A stretch of DNA of 64,000 nt from Adiantum capillus-veneris (Eukaryota; Streptophyta; Polypodiopsida; Polypodiales; Pteridaceae). The stretch lies in assembly GCA_014529385.2 (NCBI GenBank), contig CM043960.1, positions 121,356,043 to 121,420,042 of the forward strand. Direction: 5' to 3'. Below the pieces are notes generated by a model that saw only the letters and a program-made list of their open reading frames with translations, was not told the DNA's origin and did no database searches. Positions 36,179-46,718 of this stretch are shown one piece after another; position 1 is the stretch's first letter, and every line of letters starts with the position of its first letter. A program made the position numbers and the translations under genes.

Positions 36179-36405
36179 TGTTGGAATTAGGGTTGCAGAG
36201 AAACACACACAGCTTGGAGAAGACGAAGGAAGCTCAAGGCACACAATAGAGAGTGTGTTACTTAGTGTGCAATGGAAAGATAGATAGCCCTAGAGTGATG
36301 GGCGTATATACAATGCACGGGGGAAAAAACCTCCTAAAGAGGGAAAAAATGCCCCGGCGGTCCTAGTGTGTTCACACACATCACTACCACATGTATATGG
36401 TAACA
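36179..36405 (-). repeat. 5' LTR of element C
   Basis: 227 bp, a copy of 31228-31454. Confidence 0.95.
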
Positions 36406-36410
36406 ACAGG
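36406..36410 (+). repeat. Target-site duplication of element C, right
   Basis: ACAGG, the partner of 31223-31227. Confidence 0.93.
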
Positions 36411-37283
36411 AGCATCCGACCTTCTACAGCCTTCTACGACTACTACGAGAGCTTAGAGGACTCCAGATATGAGAGGTAGACTCGTTGCCATAAGCTTTTG
36501 ATGCTTACCACTAACTTTTGTTGCGAAAACTAACCAAAACAAAGAAACAAGAGCAAACGGGGAAATGGGTAGAATGCTAGGTAGAGGCACAACCGCCTAA
36601 CCAAACCATGCAAGAAACAATAGGTGGCTTACCCTAGTGTAGAAGATGAGTTCCTAACTCTCAAAGCTCGAGAAAGACCAACTGGAAAAACCCTAGGTCA
36701 ATAGAGCCTGCAAGCGCCAAATAGGAAAAAGTTGTCGAAACGACACAAAACTTCACAAGAAGCTTAACAACATCGAGGACAATGCAACCATGGAGTATCT
36801 CTAGGTTTGGACCACCAAAAGTGGGTCAAAACAACCGATTCGGCGGCAGACACACAAAGCGTCATTTTGGCATAACGGCCAAAATTGACGACCAATGGCC
36901 ATGAAACTTCACAAGCAGCTTCAAATAGCCATCAATGACACATGTATACAAGCAAAACCCAAGAGAAAGCCATTTCACTTACCAATGGTGAAAAAGATGC
37001 TTTCGGGCAACCAAATGGCTAAAGGTGGAAAAGAAGGAACCAAAGTCGAGTTCAACCACATAGACGACTTCCCAACACATCAAATGAGCTCGGGATGCAA
37101 CTCTCGAGGGGAAAGATCGAGGAAAATCAACTCCAACACCAAAAGACGACTTCGGAGACTGAAATGCCTACAAAGGGGGGCTTTTAACTAAACTGATGAT
37201 TTTTAAGGTTGAAAACTAGTTAGCAGGGCTTAGGGCACTAGCACAAACCATGCTTGGCACAAAAAACACTTTTTATCAAGAAG
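36411..37283 (+). other. Non-coding region before leader 2 of A, part 2
   Basis: Continuation of 30396-31222 beyond C. No coding signal beyond a 98-codon ORF (36895-37191) that I do not trust. It leads straight into the palindromic leader. Confidence 0.5.
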
Positions 37284-38282
37284 AGACATCATACGCGTAT
37301 GATGTCTCATTGCATGATTTTCACATCATCTTGAACACATGAATGCATAGACTCTTTCTATATGCTAACAACATCAAATGTACAAAGTATCATGAGATTT
37401 GGAGTTGAAAAACCACTTGGAAACTAAAAAGACGCAAAGTAGGGCATAAAACCGACTTATGGCCCTAAATTTGCCAAAATAGCTCCAAACTCAATGAAAC
37501 TTTGTAGGATTGTTTTTCAACACATGCACAAGCTATCTGGAACCAAAAAGTACCATTTTGGCCAAAAAGACATCATACGCGTATGATGTCACTTTGCACA
37601 GAGCCAAAATTGATCATTTCTCATCATATATCCATTATATATATTAAATACATGCCACATATGAAGTTTGGTACCATTTGGTCAAGGGAATCACTCCATT
37701 AGCCCAATTAGCGAAAAATCCTCTATTTAAAGCCAAAATTCATCATACTCAACTTCAAGTCAAGATTTGAGTACACACAATCCTTTACTATCATATGAGG
37801 AGCCCACAGAACCAATCTCATGCAAAAATGACACAAAATACATCATACGCGTATGATGTCTCCATAGCCAATTTTGGTCCAAACTATACCCAAATTTCAT
37901 AAAATCATTGTCTAAGCCTATATAAAGCCAAAGCCAAGCTTACAATGCAAAATGGTCCAATTTTACCCAAAAAGACATCATACGCGTATGATGTCTCCCT
38001 TCTTGATTTTTGCATTTCAGAGTTGCAACTACCACACAGAAGTGATCTACATGCCATTTGAGAGCAAACCACCAAGTTTCATCCAATTTGGATCACAAAA
38101 TCCAATTCCCTCTCAATATCTTGCAAAGAGCCTGACCAGGATTAAAATGGCCATAACTTGACCAAATGGGACCCAAATTCAAATCCAGGCATATAGAATG
38201 GATGTATGCACCATTAGCTACTACAAGCACAACCAATATCAAGCCATTTTGACACAAAAGACATCATATGCGTATGATGTCT
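37284..38282 (+). repeat. Palindrome cluster in leader 2 (before ORF3 of A)
   Basis: Five palindromes at 37284-37307, 37568-37591, 37838-37861, 37973-37996 and 38259-38282, starting 284, 270, 135 and 286 bp apart. The first and fourth are perfect 24-mers of the same type as in leader 1 (half-site AGACATCATACG); the first extends to 26 bp. Others have single changes, at the tip or in the core (ACGCGT to ATGCGT). The last ends 167 nt before the ORF3 ATG. Each is usually preceded by CAAAA or AAAA. Confidence 0.93.
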
Positions 38283-38449
38283 CCAACATGATTTTGCATC
38301 CAAATTGCACATTTTTCCACATGCATTGCATCCTTAGGCCCTGAATAGCTTATGTTTCAATTTTTAAGTCATTTGGATAGTTAAAAGCTTAATTTCGGCT
38401 TTCGGTACTGAAAAAGACGCTAACTTCTGAAATTGGAGTTACAAGATCC

Positions 38450-41400
38450 ATGGATTCGGGGAAGTCGTCAGCAAAGAGAAAGAGACCGACACTCAAAGAA
38501 GTAATAGCAAAAGCCGAGCCATTTTCTATTCCCCCAGAGACTCTCAAGCCCACAAAGACTTGGGTAGAAGAAGCAGTGTTAGAAGAACAGGGGATAAAGA
38601 TATACCAAGGTACTTTCAGAGACCCACGAGGACAAACAGTGGATATCCCAATGATTCCACAAGAACTGGTGGACTACAGCAGAACAGAGGAGATAAGCAG
38701 ATACCTCGAAAGGGTAAATCTCCACATTTTTTTCACTTCCAGACCATCAGGAGTAGACACTCAAAGAGTGTATGAGTTGGCAACCACCATACAGAAAGAC
38801 GGAAAGGCTACACTTACAGCCTTGGACGGGGAAAAGGTTGAAGTGGTTATCACTCCTTAGCTCATTGCAGATGCTCTGAAGCTGCACAACAAAGGATGCT
38901 CAGTCAGAGAAAGATGGGAAGCCATAGAAGTGTATGGGCCAAAGAAGCAAAATGCCACCTATGAAGACATAGCAGATCCAAGAGCGGCAAAGCTTTGCTG
39001 GCTCTACAACCAGTTTTTACACATATGCAGCAAAAGGCCACAAAAGTATACCACACCACCACATGCTGTTGCCACAACAATCACTTGGGCAATAAAGAGC
39101 AACATCCCGAAGGAAGTCAATTATGCTCAGCACATCCATGAACAAGTAATTGCTTTGCAGAACGAGAAGCCAAAGTACATTGGAGGAGCCGAAGTGTTGA
39201 CTAAGATAGCTTATGAAGCTATCGGAGCAAGGGACCAGTGGCCAAAGGTTCCCTCGTAAAACCAATGGCTAAAAGAGATAGATGAAGATGAAGACCAGTC
39301 AGAGGTTACAAAGAGAGTGTCAACAAGGGCAAGGCAAAAACTAGAAATTGTTTCCGAGCCAGAAAAAGAAGAAGACGAGCCCCTCAAGAAGAAGACCAAG
39401 ATGAAACCCGCTCCAAAGCAAACTAAGAGCCAGAAAGCCAACAGAATGGAGAGACTGATTGAACAGTTTAGAGCTGAGCAAGCTTTAAAAGAAGATTTTA
39501 AGGAAAAGTGGGTACCAGACCCAACAAAAGTCGGAGCCAGCTCAATAAGACCAAATATTTATCAGTACGATCAATATATCAAGGCTTATGAAGAATCAGA
39601 AGCTATCTTGGAGTAGCAACCAGTAGAGCCATACACTGAAGCAGAAGTTCAACACCTTAAAGCTGAATTAAAAAGAGGTGACAAAGGCAAGGGCAAGGTA
39701 GAGGAGCCAAGTCTTGAAGGAAAGGAAAAGATAGTGGAGGAGGCAACTACTGAAGTTGAGGTGGATGTGCTAGAAAAGCCCGAAATACAGCAAGAGGAGA
39801 AGGCAACGGATCCAATTCATGAGAAGAAAGAGCAATATGATGCTCTAATAGACACAGGATATACTCAAGAAGAGGCCCTCAAGGTTGTGTATGGCCTTGC
39901 CTTAGCACAGGAAGAACGGAGAGGAGAACAATTAATGGACTCGACAGAGAGCAGAGGTTAGTACCTGAGAAGGCAGAGGATGAGCTTGAAGATAAGGATG
40001 AGCTTAAAGATGAGGATGAAAGAGATATCCAGAAAGTGCATCAACTATTGCAACAGATCAAAGCCCGATCAAAGACAATGAGGGACAACAAAGAAGAAGC
40101 AGAAAATGAAAGAGATGGACTAATCCTCCAACTTAATGATGCTTCAAGAGAGGTGGTCAGTGCACAAGAAACCAAAGAAAGAATTGAAAGATGAATTGGA
40201 AGCTACAAAGGACGAGCTCATTGAACTATGAGAAAGGATGGAGCTGCAAGAGAGAACAATCCTAAGGCTAAGATCCACACCAAGAGCTAGCAGAGCAGGA
40301 GTAGATCGAGAGGGAGCAATAGTCCCCGGTCTGGAAGATCAAGTCCGGAGCTTGCAAAGAGAATTGCGGCTAGAGCAAGTGCAGAGATTGCACATTGCGG
40401 AGGGCTCATTGGCTGCAGAAGAATGACTTACATCAAAGAACCAAGCACTGAGAGAGGAGAATGAGGCCCTTCGAAAGCAGCTCCAAGATCTGCAAGACAA
40501 AATGATAAAAGATACAGAGGTTCAGCAAGAAGAAATAGGCGGGGCAGCCGTGGAGCTACCAGAGACTGGGAAGCCACAACTAGTGAAGATCCAGCCCCAG
40601 GACAAGAAGAGACCACAACATCAAGACCTACTGAGGAGGAGGAAAACAGATTGCATGAGCAGATAGAGTAGGCAATAGAGGAGAGTGCAAAGGCAGCCAT
40701 GGAGTGGGAAAGAAGACTCCTGTTCTCCATCGGACTTCAAGGGTTGGACACTAAGGTGCTGCAAGAACAGTGGATGCAACCTACATTGCCCCTTCCTCTA
40801 CTAAAGTTTGAAGTGTTGAAAACAAAGACAAGGCTAGAAGAGGAGCAGTATGTCGCGTTATACGAAGCTGACATTACAAAAGAGGAGGAATCAAAGAAGA
40901 TAGTGGACTCCTAGCCGAGATGGAGGAAAGGGTGGTTGACAAAGTACCCAACCTACCTAATCTATTTGGTGGAGGCACCCAAGGAAGTTAGGGAAGATGC
41001 AACATTCTGTCCAGTGCCATGAGTCAGGAGTTGGCAAGAACATGGTAGAATCACAGCAAAGAAGCCAAATTGGCTTAATTACCCCAGGATGCCAGGACCG
41101 AAGGTGGGAGAGAGAATAAGTAAGGCCTACATGGTGAAAACCCTAACGGGCACTATTAAGCTCTTTACTGGCTCTCCTGACCTTTTGTGTCAAATGCTCA
41201 AAAAGATTTGCAGAACATTATTGGCTTGCATTGAAGTGTTCGCGCCGGATAAAGCTACCAGCTCAACTTTGTTGTTAACGACCGACACAGTGACATATAT
41301 GATGTATGATCTAGCCTTGCAGCCATCTCCAAAAGTATTACACCTCTTTTATCAGAGAATCATGTTTATGACGAGCCTCCACATGCAGGCCTTTGAGGAG

Positions 41401-41520
41401 GCATTCTACACTGGTTTCTTTACTCATGAAAGTAAGATATTCGGCCCTACACTGACCATTGGAAACCTGAGATACGAGTCACATCTTCAGATGATGAAAT
41501 CGACGGGACTCCACTAAAGA
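38450..41520 (+). pseudogene. ORF3 of element A: long charged coiled-coil protein, env position
   Basis: ATG at 38450 (MDSGKSSAKRKRPT, nuclear-signal-like basic N-terminus). A mostly single frame of about 1000 codons has stops at 38858, 39257, 39614, 39959 and 40424 and some frameshifts. Blocks: GIKIYQGTFRDPRG; VDTQRVYELATTIQKDG; KVEVVITP; a helical domain with HAVATTITWAIKS and EVLTKIAYEAIGA (38930-39240); a basic Lys-rich stretch; an acidic Glu/Lys coiled coil (39640-40600); and a C-terminal globular part (LHLFYQRIMFMTSL, 41330). It is homologous to 3494-785. No signal peptide or membrane helix, so an envelope role has no support. Function unknown. Confidence 0.7.
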
Positions 41521-41564
41521 CAAAGCAAGGATGTCATGTCAAATCGACGGGACGACATGAACGT

Positions 41565-41576
41565 GGAGGGGGGGAG
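41565..41576 (+). other. Polypurine tract of element A
   Basis: GGAGGGGGGGAG directly before the 3' LTR, the plus-strand primer. Confidence 0.9.
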
Positions 41577-42536
41577 TGTTGAGCGAAGGGCCACACCTAT
41601 ACATTTTTGCTCACACTCATGTTTTTGTAAACACTTATTGTAATAAATGTCTCTCCGACTTCATCTTTCTCATGGAGCCGATTCATTGTAATTAGCGGGA
41701 CTCAATTGAGTTTCCAGCTTGTATTCCCCAAGTAGTTTCACCTGCTTATGCAATTAGATTAGAGATGTTTTCACACCTCCAAGGCTAAGGTATAAGAGCC
41801 AATTTTTGTAAACCTAAGGACAATTTTTTGAATCATTAATCAAGGTGAGTTTTTGGAGCGCCGTGACTGTGTCTGAGAGAGAGTGAGTGAGAGAGAGAGA
41901 GAGAGTTCTATCCTCTTGCTACACGAGCTACGGAGCCGCCATTGGAGAAGCAACACCGCCATTGTGTTAGCAACGACGAGAGCTACGCACCGACACCAAG
42001 CGTGCGCGCATTCGGCTTCTATGCGAGGTGAGCTCCCACGAGCTTCTATGTGATTTTTCTCCCTATCTGTGTGTCTCGTAATTGAGTGTGCCATTTATCT
42101 ACAGAACCGCAGCGAGTAGAACTACACATTAGTACCATCGGAGTCGAGATTCGGTCACCTGTATTTTTCGGCTTGTCTTCATACGCGTTTACCGCACGGA
42201 GTGATTATAGGTTGAGATTGTATTGTAGATTCATAGGGTATTGTCCTTACCTAGTGTAGAGACCCCCCTTTGAGTTTGAGGCTGATTCGATGACTCTAGA
42301 TCATGTTTCGGATAGCATTCGTTCGTAGTATGGATTTCAGTCACTTGTGTATTTGAGAACTTAGATTTGATTTCCTTGGTAGTGATTGTCATTAGAAGGT
42401 CAAGTAGGTGATTTGACACCCACCTATTTGTTTCCATGCGTATGCGGGTCAAGCTCCGTCCTCGTCTGAAATTCTTGTTTTTGTCGGTTGATTTCTCGCT
42501 ATCATAGCCACCGCTAGCGGCGTAACCGCCACAACA
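41577..42536 (+). repeat. 3' LTR of element A
   Basis: 960 bp from TGTTGAGCG to CCACAACA. Scattered differences from the 5' LTR show the insertion is clearly older than C. Confidence 0.93.
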
Positions 42537-42541
42537 AGGAA
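42537..42541 (+). repeat. Target-site duplication of element A, right
   Basis: AGGAA, the partner of 18473-18477. Confidence 0.92.
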
Positions 42542-43820
42542 AGATGAAGTCTTTCATGTCTTCCAAAAGTTCCTAGCTATGGTCGAGAATCAGTCAAGAA
42601 AAAATTTAAAGGCTTTGTACACTGATAATGGGGGAGAATACATCTCCACTGAGTTTAAGGACTTGTATACTAAACAGGACAGTATGAGAAAATTTACTAT
42701 GCCACACATTCCTACTCAAAATGGAGTTATTGAGCACATGAATAAGACTATTGAGGAGTGGGTCACTTCCATGATATCTATGGAAATTTTACCTCAAGAA
42801 TTTGGGGGAGAGGCCATTATGATAGTGGTGCATATCATCAATAGGTCGCCTAGTATACCGTTAAACTACAAGATTCCATAGGAGATGTGGACGGGCAAGA
42901 AGCCTAATTATGACAAATTATGTATATTTGGGTGTGAGTCATTCTCACATGTGCCTAAAGAGATTAGAAGGAGCAAGACCTTAAATCACACAAATGCATC
43001 TTCATTGGCTATGGTGCAAATTGAGAGATGAGTTATTGTCTCTTGCACCCAAAATCTTAAAGAGTTATTTGTAGCTCACAAGTGACCTTTAATGAGTCAA
43101 AGATGCATATTTAGCCTGTAAAAAGAGGTTGAGTATTGCAAAGTGAGATTCAAGTGCGTAGACTCAAGTCCAATTATGTAAATAGCTTAGTCTACTATTG
43201 ATGTATCTACCACTAGTAATGCTCTAGAGAGAGCTATTGATGCTCCTGAGAGAGCAAAGTCCAATAGTCAGGAAGTGAGGAGATATGCATGTGTATCTCC
43301 TACCCTAAGTGGTTTCAACCAGGATTAGTCTATCAATTGGCCACTGAGAGTGTAGAGAGCCTACTTTCTACCAAGAGGCTATTGAGATGGAAGATAGCAT
43401 GAAGTGGGACCAAGCAATCTAAGTATAACTTGATTATGGCTAATGAAACTTGGGAACTGATAGAGTTTCCAAAGGGTAAACAAGCCTTGCCTTGCAAATG
43501 GGTGTAATCAAGAAAAAGTGCATGGAAGAGTATCCTGAGCCTGAGTACAAGACTAGATTGGTTGCTAAGGGTTTCAAGCAAAAAAAAGGTGTCGATTTTG
43601 ATGAAATATTTTCTTTAGTGGTCAGGATTACTACATTGCATTTCATGCTTGGATTAGTAGTAGCCATTGAGGACATGAAACTTATCTAGATGCATGTAAA
43701 GATGACTTTTATTCATGCGGATCTTGAGGGTTTTGAAGTCAAACCTGGGAAGCCTACGAGGGTAGAACTGGTGTATAGATAGAATAATGCATTATATGGC
43801 CTAAAACAAGACTCAATCTA

Positions 43821-43962
43821 GTGGTACATGAAGTTTTATAAGTACATGCAATCCCAAGGCAATGAATGAGCTAGGAAGATCATTGCTTGAAGTGGTACAT
43901 GAAGTTTTATAAGTACATACAATCCCAAGGGAATGAATGAGCTAGGAAGATCATTGCTTGTA
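43821..43962 (+). repeat. 71-bp tandem duplication in the E reverse transcriptase
   Basis: Two copies, 43821-43891 and 43892-43962, nearly identical (GTGGTACATGAAGTTTTATA start). Out of frame by length, so it arose in an already dead gene or killed it. Confidence 0.9.
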
Positions 43963-44458
43963 TACCAAGAAGTTGAATGATGGTTCAATTATTATTTTGA
44001 TACAATATGATCATTGACAAGAAGTCTAAAGACAAGATTTCCATCTTGAAGAAGTCACTTAGCACGCAAGTTTCTATGAAATATTTGGGAGATGCAAGTC
44101 ACTTTCTTGGTATGCATATCAAGAGGGATAGAAAATATGGGGTACTAGAGTTGTCTCAGGAGCAATATATTCACAAGGTCTTGCAACATTTTAATATGTA
44201 GGGGGGAAGGCTAAATTGAGTACCCCAATGTAAGCATATGAAAAGCTTAGCAAGAAATATGCTCCCAATTCTAATGTAGAGAAAGAAAAAATGACCAAGT
44301 TGCCATATTCTTCAGCAATTGGCAATCTTGTGTATGCCATGGTAGCCATGAGTCTGAACATTGCTTTTGTAGTGGGAGTGGTTAGCAAATTTATGGCAAA
44401 TCCTAGCAAAAAGAACTAGAAAGCAGTGAAGCACATATTGAGATATCTAAAAAGTACA

Positions 44459-44729
44459 GGGTGAAAGCATGTTAATGTGCACAAAAAATGCTATCCCAAA
44501 CTTTGCTAATCAACACAATTTTGAAGTATAGTACAATAATAGGAGCTAGATCTCCAAGATCTATGATGCATGATGTATTAATAGAAAGATCTTGAAACAA
44601 GATCCATATGTACAAAATTTGATAAATTTAATTTTTTATTTGTAAACAATTTATCGTGCACCCAAATTTTTTATGATGTGCTGATTTGAATATCCTAGCT
44701 AGCATAAAAAGTTTAACATAATTTCACCC
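44459..44729. mobile_element. MITE-like insertion in copia E
   Basis: 271 bp of AT-rich non-coding DNA interrupts the copia frame. The ends are imperfect inverted repeats: GGGTGAAAGCATGTTAA left and, reversed, GGGTGAAATTATGTTAA right. No clear target duplication is seen, so the superfamily is open. Confidence 0.45.
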
Positions 44730-45427
44730 TCCAAAAAACAAGTTCTTACACTTTGGGATAGTGATGCATCCATTGTGGGCTACATGGATGCAACTTACAT
44801 GAGTTGTGTAGATAGACAGAGATCCACATATGCCTATGTTTTTCTGCTTGTTGGAGCAACCATGTTGTTAACCAAAAAGTCAGACAGTGGAGTCAGCACT
44901 GGGCAAATAGGAAGCTTGGGGATTGACCAACGCTCCCTATTGCTTGGTGCTCATCTTGGTGTTAAAGTCATTACAAGAGGCAGTTGAGTCAATACTAGGA
45001 AAATAGGAGGCTTAGGACAGTCCAATGCCACCTATCGCTTGCTATTGACCTTGGTGCAATACTGAAGTCAACACCGAGCAAATATGAGGCTTGGGGATTG
45101 CCCAACGCCACCTATCGCTTGGTACTGACCTTGGCAAATGGGCGTCAACCCAGTAAACATCCACAGACATTACATTGTTTTGAGTCAAGGATTGAGCTTG
45201 TCGGTCCAATAGGAAAAGGGTAAGAGTGATCGCCGATGAGAGGCGCACTCTAACTAGAACATTCAAAGGTTAGTTAGCTAAGCATGGGCGCCCAAGTGTG
45301 AATGGGTGAGCTCATATAAAAGTCACCTAAACCTAAAAATCACTCATTGTCTCATTTGTGCAATTGAAGAGTGCTCTTTCTCCATCTCCATCTTCTTCTT
45401 CATCTCCTTGTGTGTGTGTGTGTATGC

Positions 45428-45430
<3 letters not shown>

Positions 45431-45478
<48 letters not shown>
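45431..45478 (+). repeat. (AG)24 microsatellite in left arm of F
   Basis: It follows a short GT run (45409-45423). The right arm has the opposite: a long CA/GT run and a short CT/GA run at the mirrored place. Confidence 0.95.
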
Positions 45479-45479
<1 letters not shown>

Positions 45480-46035
45480 ATTACAAAGGCATGATGGTGG
45501 CAAGGCGGTTGAGCATGGCATGATGGTAGCTCCCTCTTCTTCGCAACGAGGAATCCTCCACGAAGGCGAGCGTAGGGCGGTGAGTGACACACCCTTGCTC
45601 TCTTGAGCTTGCTAGACTAGTCTGGTTGTGTGCTTGCAGCCATTTGGGGCTCGCACACAGTGTACATCACATCCCTTGCATTGACACGTGCGACAGACGT
45701 GCCACATGTGTCAATGCAAGGGACTTGACATACACTATGTGCGAGCCCCAAATGGCTGCAAGCACACAACCAGACTAGCACGTCTGTCGCACATGTCAAT
45801 GCAAGGGACTTGACGTACACTGTGTGCGAGCCACAAATGGCTGCAAGCACACAACCAGACTAATCTAGCAAGCTCAAGAGAGCAAGGGTGTGTCACTCAC
45901 CGCCCTACACTTTGCCTTCGTGGAGGATTCCTCGCCGCGAAGAAGAGGGAGCTACCACCATGTTGCGCTCACCCACCTCACCGCCGTTGTGCCTTCGTAA
46001 TGCTTGATCACACACACTCTGTCTCTCTCTCATGG

Positions 46036-46038
<3 letters not shown>

Positions 46039-46132
<94 letters not shown>
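46039..46132 (+). repeat. (CA)47 microsatellite in right arm of F
   Basis: 94 bp of CA. The mirrored position in the left arm has only about 15 bp of GT. Confidence 0.95.
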
Positions 46133-46133
<1 letters not shown>

Positions 46134-46718
46134 GGAGACGATGAAGAAGATGGAGATGGAGCAAGAGCACACACACACACAAGGAGCCGATAAAGAAGAT
46201 GGAGATGGAGCAAGAGCACCTTTTCAATTGCCCAAATGAGAGAATGAGTGATTTTTAGGTTTAGGCGACTTTTATATGAGCTCACCCATTCACACTTGGA
46301 CGCCCATGCTTAGCCAACTAACCTTTGAATGTTCCAGTTAGAGTGCGCCTCTCATTGGCGACCACTCTTACCCTTTTCCTATTGGACTGACAAGCCCAGT
46401 CCTTGACTCAAAACAATGTAATGTCCATGGATGTTTATTGGGCCGACGCCCATTTTCCAAGGTCAGTACCAAGCAAGAGGTGGTGTTGGGCAGTCCCCAA
46501 GCCTCATATTTGCCCGGTGTTGACTTCACTATTGCACCGAGGTCATCACCAAGCGATAGGTGGCATTGGGAAGTCCCCAAGCCTCCTATTTTTTCCTAGT
46601 ATTGACTCAAATGCCTCTTGTAATGACTTTAACACCAAGGTCAACACCAAGCGATAGGGAGAGTTGGGCAATCCTCAAGCTTCCTATTCGCCTAGTACTG
46701 ACTCCACTGGTCTGACTT

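Larger units (their letters stand above)
31228..36405 (-). mobile_element. Element C: young Ty1/copia retrotransposon, 5.18 kb
   Basis: 227-bp LTRs at both ends that I cannot tell apart by eye, perfect ACAGG target duplications, an initiator-Met-type primer site and a polypurine tract. One long reading frame encodes Gag, protease, integrase, RT and RNase H in copia order. It lies in element A between the pol block and leader 2, in opposite orientation. Identical LTRs make it the youngest insertion in the window. The only visible defect is one stop in gag. Size and short LTRs fit small copia lineages such as Ale or Ivana; the lineage is not certain. Confidence 0.96.
18478..42536 (+). mobile_element. 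Element A: giant Ty3/gypsy retrotransposon with two leaders and ORF3
   Basis: LTRs at 18478-19485 and 41577-42536, TG...CA ends, AGGAA on both sides, a tRNA-Asp-type primer site after the first and a polypurine tract before the second prove one insertion of 24,059 bp. Removing C (5,183 bp with one target copy) leaves about 18.9 kb. Order: LTR, primer site, palindromic leader 1, gag, protease, reverse transcriptase, RNase H, double zinc module, integrase, protease-like and Trp-Lys ORF, non-coding region, palindromic leader 2, ORF3, polypurine tract, LTR. Primer type and an ORF after pol recall Athila, but the size, second leader and coiled-coil ORF3 are unlike standard Athila. All genes carry stops or frameshifts. 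Confidence 0.93.
42542..44876 (+). pseudogene. Copia E integrase (rest), RT and RNase H
   Basis: Resumes the integrase cut by A: LYTDNGGEYIS (second catalytic Asp, 42615) and, after it, NGVIEHMNKT (catalytic Glu, 42721). Then degenerate RT pieces: LVAKGFKQKKGVDFDEIFS (43556), HADLEG, ALYGLKQ, SHFLGMHIKRD, and an RNase H piece GYMDATYMSCVDRQRST (44775). The YVDD motif is not recognisable. Many stops and frameshifts, a 71-bp duplication and a MITE-like insertion. The foldback F cuts off the end. Confidence 0.82.
44877..46718. mobile_element. Element F: foldback element of 1.84 kb
   Basis: Two inverted arms, 44877-45698 and 45780-46718, surround an 81-bp spacer. The outer ends read AAGTCAGAC then AGTGGAGTCAG in both arms (right arm in reverse). 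The spacer is itself a partial extra copy of right-arm sequence, so the centre is complex. Each arm holds a CCAAT box and a TATAAAA box pointing inward (left near 45207 and 45314; right mirrored near 46269). No transposase. The RNA could fold into a very long hairpin. It lies at the end of the copia E RNase H. No flanking duplication found. Confidence 0.82.

Noticed and set aside
20018-38282. CRISPR-like array from the short repeated palindromes
   Set aside because: Spacing is 124-288 bp and uneven, the setting is a eukaryotic retrotransposon, and there are no cas genes.
38450-41520. ORF3 as a viral envelope gene
   Set aside because: The position fits, but there is no signal peptide, membrane helix or Cys pattern.
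46000-46285. ORFs with His-Thr or Cys-Val repeats over the CA run
   Set aside because: Microsatellite translation, no gene.
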